The notes beneath the pieces are model-generated. The model was not told where the DNA came from, searched no databases, and was given only the letters and a program-made list of their open reading frames with translations. From assembly GCA_016125285.1 (NCBI GenBank), contig WGMA01000017.1, positions 1-64,000 of the forward strand: a stretch of DNA of 64,000 nt, in the 5' to 3' direction. Below are positions 7,358 through 15,029 of the stretch, piece after piece. The stretch is from Phycisphaera sp. (lineage in GTDB: Bacteria > Planctomycetota > Phycisphaerae > Phycisphaerales > Zrk34). The position numbers and the translations under genes are program-made. Within the stretch, counting starts at the first letter, position 1. Every line of letters begins with the position of its first letter.

Positions 7358-8910
7358 GCGCGCCTCTCGATCTTGGTTCGTTGGGCCAGTTGGGCGAAGC
7401 CATCGAGCGAATCAAATCGGTACGCGTCCACGTATGCCGCGTTGTGTTCGGCCAATCGCAACGTAGGAGCGTGGAGATCGATCAACGGCAGAAGGTAAAA
7501 ATCGCACGGCTGTTCGTTTGAAGCATCCATGCGCACAAGAATCGTGATGTCCGGCAACCGACGATCGGACAAGCGAACGGTCCAACGCGAGGCGCCGGCT
7601 TGTGTATGACGGCAACGGGAGATCGCGATCGCGGCGGTGTATTGACCATTGACTCGCAAGTGGTCCTGGTCCAGTTCCGTTACCACGGACGCGCCGACCG
7701 CCTCGAGCCGCCCGATTGCGTCCTCCAGAAGGTTGGGATAAAGCTCACGGATTCGGCGGTTGATCTGAATGTATTCAAAGTCTCGGTTCGGCACGTAGCC
7801 GGCCAGCCGGTACGCATCGCCCAGGGTTCCGAATCGAGCGCGAAAGCACGCGCTCGATGGCAAACCATCGGTGTCGTCAATCAAATGCGCGGTCAGGTCA
7901 GAATGCTGCGCCAGCAGCTTCTTGAGCAGTTCAATCATCTCCTCATCGCTGAATCGGCGGCTGCGCTCTTGGATGATGCCTTGGGCCGTGTAGAACGTGG
8001 CGGGGTCCACGATCCCCTCAAACGCGCCGTCGGCTCTGATCCACATGTCCGGTGGGTTGACCACGCGCTTCTGCTTGAGCTTGAACGACCTGCGGTTGTA
8101 GACGTTGTTACCGATGTACTTCTCGTTGGTCAGCACCTGCCGCACGGTCGCACGCGTCCAGTCACGCCCCAACTCCGTCTTGATTCCCTGGCCGTTGAGA
8201 TACTCAGCGATCTCCGATTCGACCTTGTGCTGTCTGATGAACATCTCGTAAATAAGGAGAACGATGCGCACCTCTTCGTCTGGCCCCGGCACCAGGATCA
8301 CGCGGTCGGTCTGCAGGCTCTTGTGCTCGCCGCGCTTCAGCAGGCCCTTCGAGGCCCCGCTCTGATCGATCAACATGCGCCGCAGACCGTAACCCGCGGG
8401 GCCGCCCTGACGAAAGCCCTTCTCGATGAGGTTGCACTGGCCCTGAAAGACCTTGACTGACAGCTCCCGGCTGTACTCGCCCGCCATCGTGCGCTTCAGC
8501 CCCTTGAGCACGTTCGCCTGGATGCTGCCGTCGTTCTCGAACTGCTCGTTGCAGTAGTGGACGCGGACCCCGGCGCGTTTGCAGATGAACTCGTAGTAGG
8601 CGCTTTCATCTGCGTCAAGAAACCGACCCCAGCGGCTGATGTCGTAAACCAAGATGTTCTTGAACTCGGTACGGCCGTCCTGCACGTCCTTGATCAGTTG
8701 CTGTAGCGACTGGCGTCCGCCGAAGGTCAAGCCGCTCTTGCCGCCGTCTTCGTAGCTCGCCACAACTTCGTATCCACGCTGCTGGGCGTATTGCGTGATG
8801 ACCTTCGCCTGGTTCTCGGTGGAGTATTGCTGGTGCTCCGTGGACATTCGAATGTACTGCGCCGCGGGAATGGGAGCGGGCGACTCTGTCGTCGAAGATA
8901 TGGGCATCAC
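7354..8910 (-). CDS. Large serine recombinase (site-specific integrase/invertase family)
   Basis: The 518-aa protein has a resolvase-type catalytic domain (residues about 16-165) with YIRMSTEHQ holding catalytic Ser23 beside Arg21, followed by YEDGGKSG and ILVYDISRWGRF. The recombinase domain comes next, with KGFRQGGPAGYGLRR, LGRDWTRATVRQVLTNEKYIGNNVYNR and a C-terminal region rich in RFSDEEMIELL-like helices. It would cut and rejoin DNA at att sites through a Ser-DNA link. It looks full length. It is followed by the overlapping ParB-like gene. No strong ribosome binding site precedes the ATG. Confidence 0.9.
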   Translation of the reverse strand: MMPISSTTESPAPIPAAQYIRMSTEHQQYSTENQAKVITQYAQQRGYEVVASYEDGGKSGLTFGGRQSLQQLIKDVQDGRTEFKNILVYDISRWGRFLDADESAYYEFICKRAGVRVHYCNEQFENDGSIQANVLKGLKRTMAGEYSRELSVKVFQGQCNLIEKGFRQGGPAGYGLRRMLIDQSGASKGLLKRGEHKSLQTDRVILVPGPDEEVRIVLLIYEMFIRQHKVESEIAEYLNGQGIKTELGRDWTRATVRQVLTNEKYIGNNVYNRRSFKLKQKRVVNPPDMWIRADGAFEGIVDPATFYTAQGIIQERSRRFSDEEMIELLKKLLAQHSDLTAHLIDDTDGLPSSACFRARFGTLGDAYRLAGYVPNRDFEYIQINRRIRELYPNLLEDAIGRLEAVGASVVTELDQDHLRVNGQYTAAIAISRCRHTQAGASRWTVRLSDRRLPDITILVRMDASNEQPCDFYLLPLIDLHAPTLRLAEHNAAYVDAYRFDSLDGFAQLAQRTKIERRA

Positions 8911-9060
8911 GGTTCGTCTCGGCTACGAGGATGGTTGCGGACTCCATCCCGTTGCCTCGGGCACGAACCCGACGAAAGCGGTCTTCCCTGACGGCCGCCG
9001 CCAGTATGACGAGGACCAGGTACAAACCAGGGTACATCCGCGTGACATTTGCGTGACATT

Positions 9061-9546
9061 TTAAGAGGTGCCGTTGTCGATGAAGAGGCCGCAGCATCTG
9101 CCTCGAGCTTGTATGGCGCTCGCTAGGTCGGGCATGTCCGCATCCAGGAGGGTTCGACGCAGTCGCTTCACCGATGCCCGGACTGCGTCATCGGAACAGC
9201 GGCGCTGCCAGACCTCATTCATGAGTAGATCGAACGAGTAGTAGCGACCCGGATGCTGTGAAATGCGGTGGAACAAACGGAACAGCAGCGATGGTCCGAG
9301 CGCACATTGTCGTCCTCGCCACTCGACACGACAAGTCGCGACGCTGACGACGAGTTCGCCGTGCCGCGCCGTCAGGTCAGCGTGAGGCCTTGGGCGCTGG
9401 GCAACCTTTCCTCGCGGTGTGTCAGCTGCGACACCCGACTTCGCCGCTCGCCGGCTTGAGCATGTGAGCCGGTGGATTGACGGAAAGATCGAAACGGGTT
9501 GGGTGTTCCTCGACAAAGAAGAAACCGCCGAACTCGTTAAATACAT
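9061..9546 (-). CDS. Winged-helix DNA-binding protein (OmpR/PhoB type), start uncertain
   Basis: The last 100 residues form a transcriptional-regulator winged helix: VEWRGRQCALGPSLLFRLF, YYSFDLLMNEVWQRRCSDDA, and the recognition helix VRASVKRLRRTLLDADMP. No receiver domain is present. Similar small proteins accompany serine recombinases on mobile elements and probably regulate them. The frame is open to 9546, but its first 50 residues lie opposite another gene fragment and look non-coding. The real start is probably near 9400 and could not be fixed, because no ATG or GTG is in frame there. Confidence 0.55.
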   Translation of the reverse strand: MYLTSSAVSSLSRNTQPVSIFPSIHRLTCSSRRAAKSGVAADTPRGKVAQRPRPHADLTARHGELVVSVATCRVEWRGRQCALGPSLLFRLFHRISQHPGRYYSFDLLMNEVWQRRCSDDAVRASVKRLRRTLLDADMPDLASAIQARGRCCGLFIDNGTS

Positions 9547-9604
9547 TAATGTCCTTACCCAACCAGCCCACTCGAAACCCGAGGAGCAATCGCGTGTCCC
9601 GTAA
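9440..9604 (+). pseudogene. 3' remnant of the gene that preceded the substrate-binding protein
   Basis: The frame reads RWIDGKIETGWVFLDKEET, then AELVKYINVLTQPAHSKPEE, and stops at 9602-9604. That stop overlaps the downstream GTG start, as in an operon. AAA, GAA, ATT and AAT codons match the neighbouring substrate-binding gene rather than the GC-rich surroundings. Upstream of about 9440 the sequence turns into the antisense of the winged-helix gene. This looks like the end of an operon partner cut by arrival of the recombinase segment. The family is unknown. Confidence 0.4.
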
Positions 9605-10967
9605 ACAGTTCGCCGTAATCAGCGTCATCATCATCCTATTGGCCGCGGGGGCTGCCTACTGGCTTTGGCGGACCGAGCAACGGCCAATCGGTAACGCGAC
9701 GCCCGTGAGTGTGCGTCTGCCCATTCCAATCATCGAAGCTGGGTCGGCGCCGTTCTTCGTAGCCCAGGATCGCGGCTATTACGCCGAAGAAGGGCTCGAT
9801 GTCAAATTCGAGATGGGCTCCCGCGAGCTTAACCCCGTCAAGACCGTGGCTGCCGGGACCGACACGTTCGGCGTCCTTGGCGGGCCCGACACGCTTCTTG
9901 TCGCCCGCTCCAAGGGGCAACCGCTGAAAGCCATCATGGTCGTCCACAGGAACTCGAACTTCCCCGTGCTCATTTCGCTGGCGTCGTCCAATGTAAGCGA
10001 AGTCGAAGATCTGCAAGGTCAGAGGGTCGGGTTTTTCTACGGGCATATTTCGACCGATGTGCTGAGGAACCTGTTCCGCAAAAAAAACGTGCAGGTCACC
10101 GAGGTCGATGTGGGATTCGACTACAGCCAATTGCTCTCAGGTGAGCTTAAAGCGTGCTGGGGCTTCCGCACAACCGCTGGGCTGGACCTGCCGGCTAAGG
10201 GAGTGGAAATCACCATGATCAACCCGGCGGATGCCGCCGGGATCATCAGCCACGGCTATACCGTCTTCGCCACGGAAAAGACCATTGCCGGTGACCCCGA
10301 GTTGGTCGAGAGATTTGTCCGGGCCACCCTCCGCGGCATCCGCTACACCGTGGATCACCCGGAAGAAGCCAACAAGTCGCTTCTGAAACGAGACCCCAAC
10401 CTTGATGAAGCGCTCTCCCTGAAGCGCCTGAAGATGTACAACGCGGTCACCAGCGCGAGTGAAGCATATCCGCCGGGATATATGGACAAGGATATGTTTC
10501 AATCCACCTACGTCCGGCTTCGCGAGGAAGGCGTGATCGAAAAGGAATTCGATGTCACGGCGGCGTTCAACGACAGCCGCGCCCACCGGCTAGCTCGGTG
10601 GGCCTTTGAGGGCCATCCGTGGCACGTCATCGTCAGCAACGGCGCGTTCGCCGCGCTGATGCATCGAATTCTCCTAGAACACAGCGACGGCCGTGCCATC
10701 CCACCTTATGGGGGTTCGACCACCACCGTCGAATTCCAAGGTGTCACTGTGGAACTCCCGACGCGGCTGCTTAGTTTGATAGCGCGAGATGACCACGACT
10801 TCGATCTGCTGGTCGAAGGGATCATCGAAGGTCCCCACCATGAAGTAGCTGCGAATGTGATTATCCTTACGTTGCTCGAAGCGCTCTTCGACGTGGCCGC
10901 CGGCGGCGTGTCGGACTCGCACCCGGTCGACGGGCCGGAGGAGGGGAACGATGCGGCGACTTGCTGA
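9594..10967 (+). CDS. ABC-type substrate-binding protein (NMT1/SsuA-like) with an aberrant C-terminal fusion
   Basis: The start is the GTG at 9594 with GAGGAG 7 nt upstream (457 aa). An N-terminal membrane anchor or signal (residues 3-22, FAVISVIIILLAAGAAYWLW) precedes a NMT1/THI5-type binding protein: APFFVAQDRGYYAEEGLDV, GVLGGPDTLLVARSKG, LQGQRVGFFYGHISTDVLR, and FVRATLRGIRYTVDHPEEA. Such proteins deliver sulfonates, nitrates or pyrimidines to ABC importers. The native protein seems to end near residue 328 (FDVTAAFND). The frame then crosses a hairpin repeat and enters the 3' part of an unrelated gene. No permease or ATPase of its own is nearby. Confidence 0.75.
   Translation: MSRKQFAVISVIIILLAAGAAYWLWRTEQRPIGNATPVSVRLPIPIIEAGSAPFFVAQDRGYYAEEGLDVKFEMGSRELNPVKTVAAGTDTFGVLGGPDTLLVARSKGQPLKAIMVVHRNSNFPVLISLASSNVSEVEDLQGQRVGFFYGHISTDVLRNLFRKKNVQVTEVDVGFDYSQLLSGELKACWGFRTTAGLDLPAKGVEITMINPADAAGIISHGYTVFATEKTIAGDPELVERFVRATLRGIRYTVDHPEEANKSLLKRDPNLDEALSLKRLKMYNAVTSASEAYPPGYMDKDMFQSTYVRLREEGVIEKEFDVTAAFNDSRAHRLARWAFEGHPWHVIVSNGAFAALMHRILLEHSDGRAIPPYGGSTTTVEFQGVTVELPTRLLSLIARDDHDFDLLVEGIIEGPHHEVAANVIILTLLEALFDVAAGGVSDSHPVDGPEEGNDAATC
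10581..10603. repeat. REP-like hairpin at the fusion joint
   Basis: GCCCACCG and CGGTGGGC form a perfect 8-bp stem around GCTAGCT. The CCCACCG-GCTAGC-CGGTGGG form resembles short palindromes scattered between planctomycete genes. It sits inside an open frame, exactly where the substrate-binding protein stops resembling its family. Confidence 0.55.
10605..10967 (+). pseudogene. 3' fragment of an unknown gene linked to the transport cassette
   Basis: The last about 120 codons of the fused frame read as a separate globular domain: WHVIVSNGAFAALMHRILLE, IPPYGGSTTTVEFQGVTVEL, LIARDDHDFDLLVEGIIEG, and LTLLEALFDVAAGG. No start codon with a ribosome binding site precedes it, so it has probably lost its 5' part. 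Its stop overlaps the next start by 17 nt, which shows that it was the natural first gene of the downstream operon. The function was not recognised. Confidence 0.4.
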
Positions 10968-11649
10968 TTCGGTTCTACACAGCACGGTGGAGCTAGGAAC
11001 TCTCAGTGCCGCGCTGCTGCTCCTCCGGCTGTGCCTGGAGGACGGTGAAGGTGCGCTCGATGCCGCGCGCGAGGAGTGCAACCGCGCACTGCCCGTCTTC
11101 GATGCGCTCGGGCGAACGGTCCGGACACCGGAGGATCTGGCTAGATTCGAGCGACGGCTGGACCAGTTGGTTGAGCAGACGGGAGCTGAGCTGCGAGATA
11201 TTGAGACGTTGGTGTGCGCGGGGATGGAGGCCGAGCTGACCGACCGGCTCGCCGATCGGTTTCCGGAGCGGCGCCTGGTGATCGTGCCGCACGACGAGCG
11301 CGCCGACCGGAACCGGATTCGATCGAACTACGGCAGGAGCGTTCTGGTCACCGACACGGCGGGTGTCGAGGCGTTCGCGCATCCATTCGAGACGGCACTT
11401 GTCGTGCCGGTGTTCGACGGCGGTGAGGATTCACTTTTGACGACCTATCCCATCGCCGCGCGCATCCTCAACGACGATACCACACGGACGTTCGCCGAGG
11501 TCGTAGCGATCGACCTGCTCGGCGTGCCGCTCCACTACTATTCACCCGCGTTAGCGCGCATTCCAGACGTCCGGTTCACCCGGATCATCCCCGTCGATGT
11601 GAAGCCCGCGTTGCCCGCACCCGCCATCCCCGAGGAGGTGACCCGATGA
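10951..11649 (+). CDS. Unknown 232-aa protein of the permease/exporter cassette
   Basis: This protein was not recognised. Residues 1-110 are helical and rich in Leu, Glu and Arg (ELGTLSAALLLLRLCLEDGEG, ARFERRLDQLVEQTGAELRD). Residues about 110-215 alternate strand and helix like a Rossmann fold (RRLVIVPHDERADRNRIRSN, VLVTDTAGVEAFAHP, AEVVAIDLLGVPLHYYSP). There is no signal peptide or clear membrane segment, so it is probably cytoplasmic. It overlaps the upstream fragment by 17 nt and the downstream permease gene by 4 nt, so all three are coupled. A regulatory or enzymatic partner of the transporters is possible. Confidence 0.55.
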   Translation: MRRLADSVLHSTVELGTLSAALLLLRLCLEDGEGALDAAREECNRALPVFDALGRTVRTPEDLARFERRLDQLVEQTGAELRDIETLVCAGMEAELTDRLADRFPERRLVIVPHDERADRNRIRSNYGRSVLVTDTAGVEAFAHPFETALVVPVFDGGEDSLLTTYPIAARILNDDTTRTFAEVVAIDLLGVPLHYYSPALARIPDVRFTRIIPVDVKPALPAPAIPEEVTR

Positions 11650-12956
11650 GTACCGTTGCCATTTCGATCCTTGCCGCGTTCATCGCGACCATCGTTGTGC
11701 AGGCGGCATTGCCGCGGTGCCGCCTGCTAACTGTGCTGGCCGGTGCCACGACCTGCGCGTTGCTCGCCGTGGCCGGCGGCTACAGCGACATGGGAGACCT
11801 GTGGCGGAACGTCCCCTGGAACGTCATCGTGATCTTGGTGTGTCTGAAGCTCTTCACCGACCACGTCCTGCAGACGAACGCGCTGGGGCGGTCGGCAGTG
11901 CGGGCGTGCGAAATGAGCCGGGGCAGCGAGGCGGGGCTGTTGATCGTGTTCCCGATGCTGATGTTCGCGCTGTCCGGCGTCGTGAATAATCTGGCCGCCA
12001 TGCTGGTCTTGTTGCCCGTCCTGCTGGCCATCATGAAGGTCCTCGGTCCGGATCAGGGGTACGTCAGCTTGCTGCTGTCGATGCTGCTGGTCGCCTGCAA
12101 TCTGGGCGGAGCGGCCAGCCCGATCGGGGATTTCCCCGCCGTACTGCTGCTCGGCCAAGGGAAGATGTCCTTCAACGATTACCTGATGCACGCTGGCATC
12201 CCCGCGGTTCTCATAGCCGTGCTGGTGCAGACGGCTTTCGTCGCGGTGCATTGGGGGCGGCGCCGCGCCGCGCCCGATACGCTCGGTCGGCGGTTCGCGG
12301 TGGCGACGATCCAGCGGCTGTACCGCCGGACACGCGTGCGATGGGGCATGCTGACGCCGGCCGGAGCGGTCTTCCTAGGGATGATCATCGCATGGTCATG
12401 CAACGTCTCGCCAGACCTGGTCGCACTCGTGGGCGTCGCCGTGCTGCTCGCTCCCACCGGGAAGCGCGGTGATGATCTCATCCGGCAGGGGATCGACGTG
12501 GAGCCGGTCGTCTTCCTGCTCGGCTTGTTCGTGATGATCGCGGCTGTCGATGCCGCCGGCGTTCTCGATGCGATGGCCGCGCCGATCTTCGAGCTGGACG
12601 CCTCGCCGTGGCTGATATCGTGCATCTTCTTTGTGGCAGTCGGTGTCCTCACCGCGATCTTCTCCGCCGGGCCGTCGATGGCCGCGTTCCTGCCGCTCGC
12701 GGAGCGGATGACGGTCCACCTCCCCGCAGAAACCGTCTATGTCGGCCTCGCGCTATCGGTTTGCGCCGGGTCGTCGTTCTTCCTGACGGCCGCGACCAGC
12801 GGGGTGCTGACGCAGAGCCACGTCGACGCGGCGCGCATCGCCACGGCTGACGGGAGCCACGCGCGGTTCGGATTTGGGCAGTTCCTGCCGTACGGCGCCA
12901 TGTCCTTCGTGCTGATCCAGAGCGGCGCAATCGCATACGTCCTGCTGTTCAGTTGA
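11646..12956 (+). CDS. SLC13/ArsB-NhaD-type ion transporter permease
   Basis: The 436-aa protein has about 11 membrane helices. It carries features of the ion-transporter superfamily (DASS/ArsB/NhaD): FALSGVVNNLAAMLVLLPVL with the conserved NN, and LVACNLGGAASPIGDFPAVL, matching the N.GG..TP.G.P.N-type re-entrant motif. A second repeat holds LTAIFSAGPSMAAFLPLAE. It would move an oxyanion, dicarboxylate or sodium across the inner membrane. The substrate cannot be told. It overlaps the 232-aa gene by ATGA and is followed after 12 nt by an ABC exporter gene. Confidence 0.75.
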   Translation: MSTVAISILAAFIATIVVQAALPRCRLLTVLAGATTCALLAVAGGYSDMGDLWRNVPWNVIVILVCLKLFTDHVLQTNALGRSAVRACEMSRGSEAGLLIVFPMLMFALSGVVNNLAAMLVLLPVLLAIMKVLGPDQGYVSLLLSMLLVACNLGGAASPIGDFPAVLLLGQGKMSFNDYLMHAGIPAVLIAVLVQTAFVAVHWGRRRAAPDTLGRRFAVATIQRLYRRTRVRWGMLTPAGAVFLGMIIAWSCNVSPDLVALVGVAVLLAPTGKRGDDLIRQGIDVEPVVFLLGLFVMIAAVDAAGVLDAMAAPIFELDASPWLISCIFFVAVGVLTAIFSAGPSMAAFLPLAERMTVHLPAETVYVGLALSVCAGSSFFLTAATSGVLTQSHVDAARIATADGSHARFGFGQFLPYGAMSFVLIQSGAIAYVLLFS

Positions 12957-12968
12957 AAGGAGGAGACC

Positions 12969-14750
12969 ATGCTTCACGTTCTGCACGAAACCGTAAGTAT
13001 GGCACAGCGCGCCTTCCTGCTGTGTGGCAGGAGGCAGAGGGTACTGTTGCTGGTCGCCGTGATGCTGATGGCGCTCACCGGCGCATTGGCGACGGTCTCG
13101 CCGATCGTCGTCGGCGCGCTGGTGGACGACATGCTGCGAACCACTTACATGAACTTCGGGCCGGCCGTGCCGTACCTCGCGGTGATCGTTGTCACCGTGA
13201 TGGTAAAGGAGCTGCTGACCGTCGTCCGCAAATGGATCGTGGAAGACACGGCCACCCGGCTCCAGCAGCAGCAGACAACTTCGCTCGTCGCGCACTTGCT
13301 TCGCATCGATCTCTCATTCTTTGCCCGCCATCGCTCAGGCGCGCTCAACGGTCGCGTACACCGGAGCGTCGAGGGGCTGATCCGGCTGCTCAAGCTGGGC
13401 TTCCTGGATTTCTGCCCCGCAGCGTTCATGGCGGCCTGCGCCCTCGCGGTGGCGATGTGGAGGGAGCCGGTGGTCGGCGGCATTATGGCCGGTGGCATAT
13501 TGTCGGGCTTTGGGCTAATCCTCTGGCAGGTGGCCTCTCAGCGCGGCGTGCGCATCGATCTGCTGCGGGAACGCGAAGCGATGGACGGGACGGTCGTCGA
13601 GGTATTGGGCGGGATCGAGACCGTTCGCGCAGCGAATGCGGGGGACATCGAGGCGGGACGCGTCGACGAGGTGGCCGAGCGACTCCGGCGGCGGGAGATC
13701 CGACACCACATCCAGATGGCGTTGTTCGACGCGGCGAAGCTGCTGACCGAGAGCCTCTTCCACATCGCCGTGCTGAGCGTGTCGGTCTGGTTCGCCATCC
13801 GCGGCCTCATTTCGGTCGGAGAGGTGCTGACGTTCTCGATGCTGTACCTTAATGTCGCCGCTCCCCTCCGCGAGCTGCACCGAATCGTCGATGAAGCGCA
13901 CGAGAGCACGCTGCGTGTGCTGGACCTCTTCAGCCTGTATGCCTCGCCGCCCGACCGGTCGTTCCTTCTGGAGAGCGGCTGCATGCCGATGACGACTCGT
14001 ATGCCCGCGACGGGGCCGGTCCTCGAGCTCTCGCACATCCGGTTCTCGTATCCGGGTTCGAATGGAAGCGGGCCGACACTGGACGACTTTAATCTCACGA
14101 TCAATGCGGGGGAATGCGTCGGGGTGGTCGGACGGACGGGTTGCGGAAAATCTACGGTCAGTAAGCTGGCCCTCCGGCTCATGCACACCGACAGCGGCAC
14201 AATCCGCTTCCGGGGGGTTCCAATCGAATGCGTTTCGCGCGAAGTGATCGCGTCACAGGTCGGGTACGTGGCACAGAGCGGATTCCTGTTCTCCGGCTCG
14301 ATCGCCGACAACATCGCGTACGGCCGCGGGAAGGTCACGCAGGCCGACATCGAAGTCGCGGCGCGGCGCGCCGGCATTCACGACGAGGTCGTGCATGAAC
14401 TCGGCGGCTATGCGGCGAGGCTCGCCGAGCGCGGTTCCAACATCTCCGGCGGACAGCGACAGAGATTGCTCCTGGCCCGCCTGTTCCTGCACGATCCGCC
14501 ACTCCTCGTGCTCGATGAGGCGACGTCCGCACTCGACAACCGGACAGAAGCCGTCGTGCAGGAGGCGCTCGACGAACTGATGATCGGCCGCACTACACTC
14601 GTCATCGCCCATCGGCTCCATACCCTCCGCAATGTGGATCGGATCATTGTGATGGACGCCGGCAAGATCGTGGAGGAGGGCACGTATTCTGATTTGCTGA
14701 GTGCGAGCGGACAGTTTGCTGAATTGCATCGGTCGACCGCCGTTCGATAA
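12969..14750 (+). CDS. ABC exporter, fused permease and ATPase
   Basis: The 593-aa protein has a six-helix type I exporter domain (residues about 25-320) and an ATPase domain (about 345-590). The Walker A GRTGCGKST is near residue 387, the Q-loop is in VGYVAQSGFLFSGSIADNIAYG (in part), the signature is SGGQRQRLLLARL, Walker B is LLVLDEATSAL and the H-loop is VIAHR. All catalytic elements are present, and it should work as a homodimer. AAAGGAGGAGA lies before the ATG. No peptidase C39 domain is present, so a cleaved-leader peptide substrate is not indicated. It closes the cassette, and a strong terminator lies 180 nt downstream. Confidence 0.9.
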   Translation: MLHVLHETVSMAQRAFLLCGRRQRVLLLVAVMLMALTGALATVSPIVVGALVDDMLRTTYMNFGPAVPYLAVIVVTVMVKELLTVVRKWIVEDTATRLQQQQTTSLVAHLLRIDLSFFARHRSGALNGRVHRSVEGLIRLLKLGFLDFCPAAFMAACALAVAMWREPVVGGIMAGGILSGFGLILWQVASQRGVRIDLLREREAMDGTVVEVLGGIETVRAANAGDIEAGRVDEVAERLRRREIRHHIQMALFDAAKLLTESLFHIAVLSVSVWFAIRGLISVGEVLTFSMLYLNVAAPLRELHRIVDEAHESTLRVLDLFSLYASPPDRSFLLESGCMPMTTRMPATGPVLELSHIRFSYPGSNGSGPTLDDFNLTINAGECVGVVGRTGCGKSTVSKLALRLMHTDSGTIRFRGVPIECVSREVIASQVGYVAQSGFLFSGSIADNIAYGRGKVTQADIEVAARRAGIHDEVVHELGGYAARLAERGSNISGGQRQRLLLARLFLHDPPLLVLDEATSALDNRTEAVVQEALDELMIGRTTLVIAHRLHTLRNVDRIIVMDAGKIVEEGTYSDLLSASGQFAELHRSTAVR

Positions 14751-14808
14751 GCGCCGCCCATACAACCGGTGTACTTTGCGCGGCCAATCGCCGCTCGTGA
14801 CCCTGCAA

Positions 14809-14830
14809 ATACAAGGTCATGACCCTGTAT
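14809..14830. repeat. 22-bp near-perfect palindrome
   Basis: ATACAAGGTCA is followed directly by TGACCCTGTAT, which pairs in 10 of 11 positions. It lies in a lower-GC gap between the exporter gene and the terminator. It could be an operator or an end of a small element; no partner gene is obvious. Confidence 0.4.
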
Positions 14831-14926
14831 CCTCCGTTAATTCCATGAGTTCCCGCCAAATGGCTTCTATACCACGTCGGCCACCCCGATTGAGTTTGAC
14901 TAACGAGTCCCGCCCGAACGGGACTT

Positions 14927-14965
14927 AACGACAAGGCGGCCCGAAAGGCCGCCTTGTCGTTTTTT
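14927..14965 (+). terminator. Rho-independent terminator
   Basis: A perfect 15-bp stem (AACGACAAGGCGGCC with GGCCGCCTTGTCGTT), a CGAAA loop and a T tract at 14960-14965 end the + strand island. A smaller hairpin (AGTCCCG/CGGGACT) precedes it at about 14906-14925. The sulfatase cluster on the minus strand ends 65 bp to the right. Confidence 0.9.
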
Positions 14966-15029
14966 ACGGATTCCCTGTTCGCCCGACCTGCCCGGGCCGC
15001 CGACCCGCACGTTGCGGCGACCCGACGCG

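Noticed and set aside
7000-7466. C-terminal extension of the glycosyltransferase-sulfotransferase
   Set aside because: The frame is the complement of the ParB-like gene, which has clear family motifs.
14644-14930. Minus strand reading SPVRAGLVSQTQSGW, reminiscent of REP-associated transposase ends
   Set aside because: It runs through terminator stems and shows no catalytic motif; the likeness to NPVRAGLV is probably chance.
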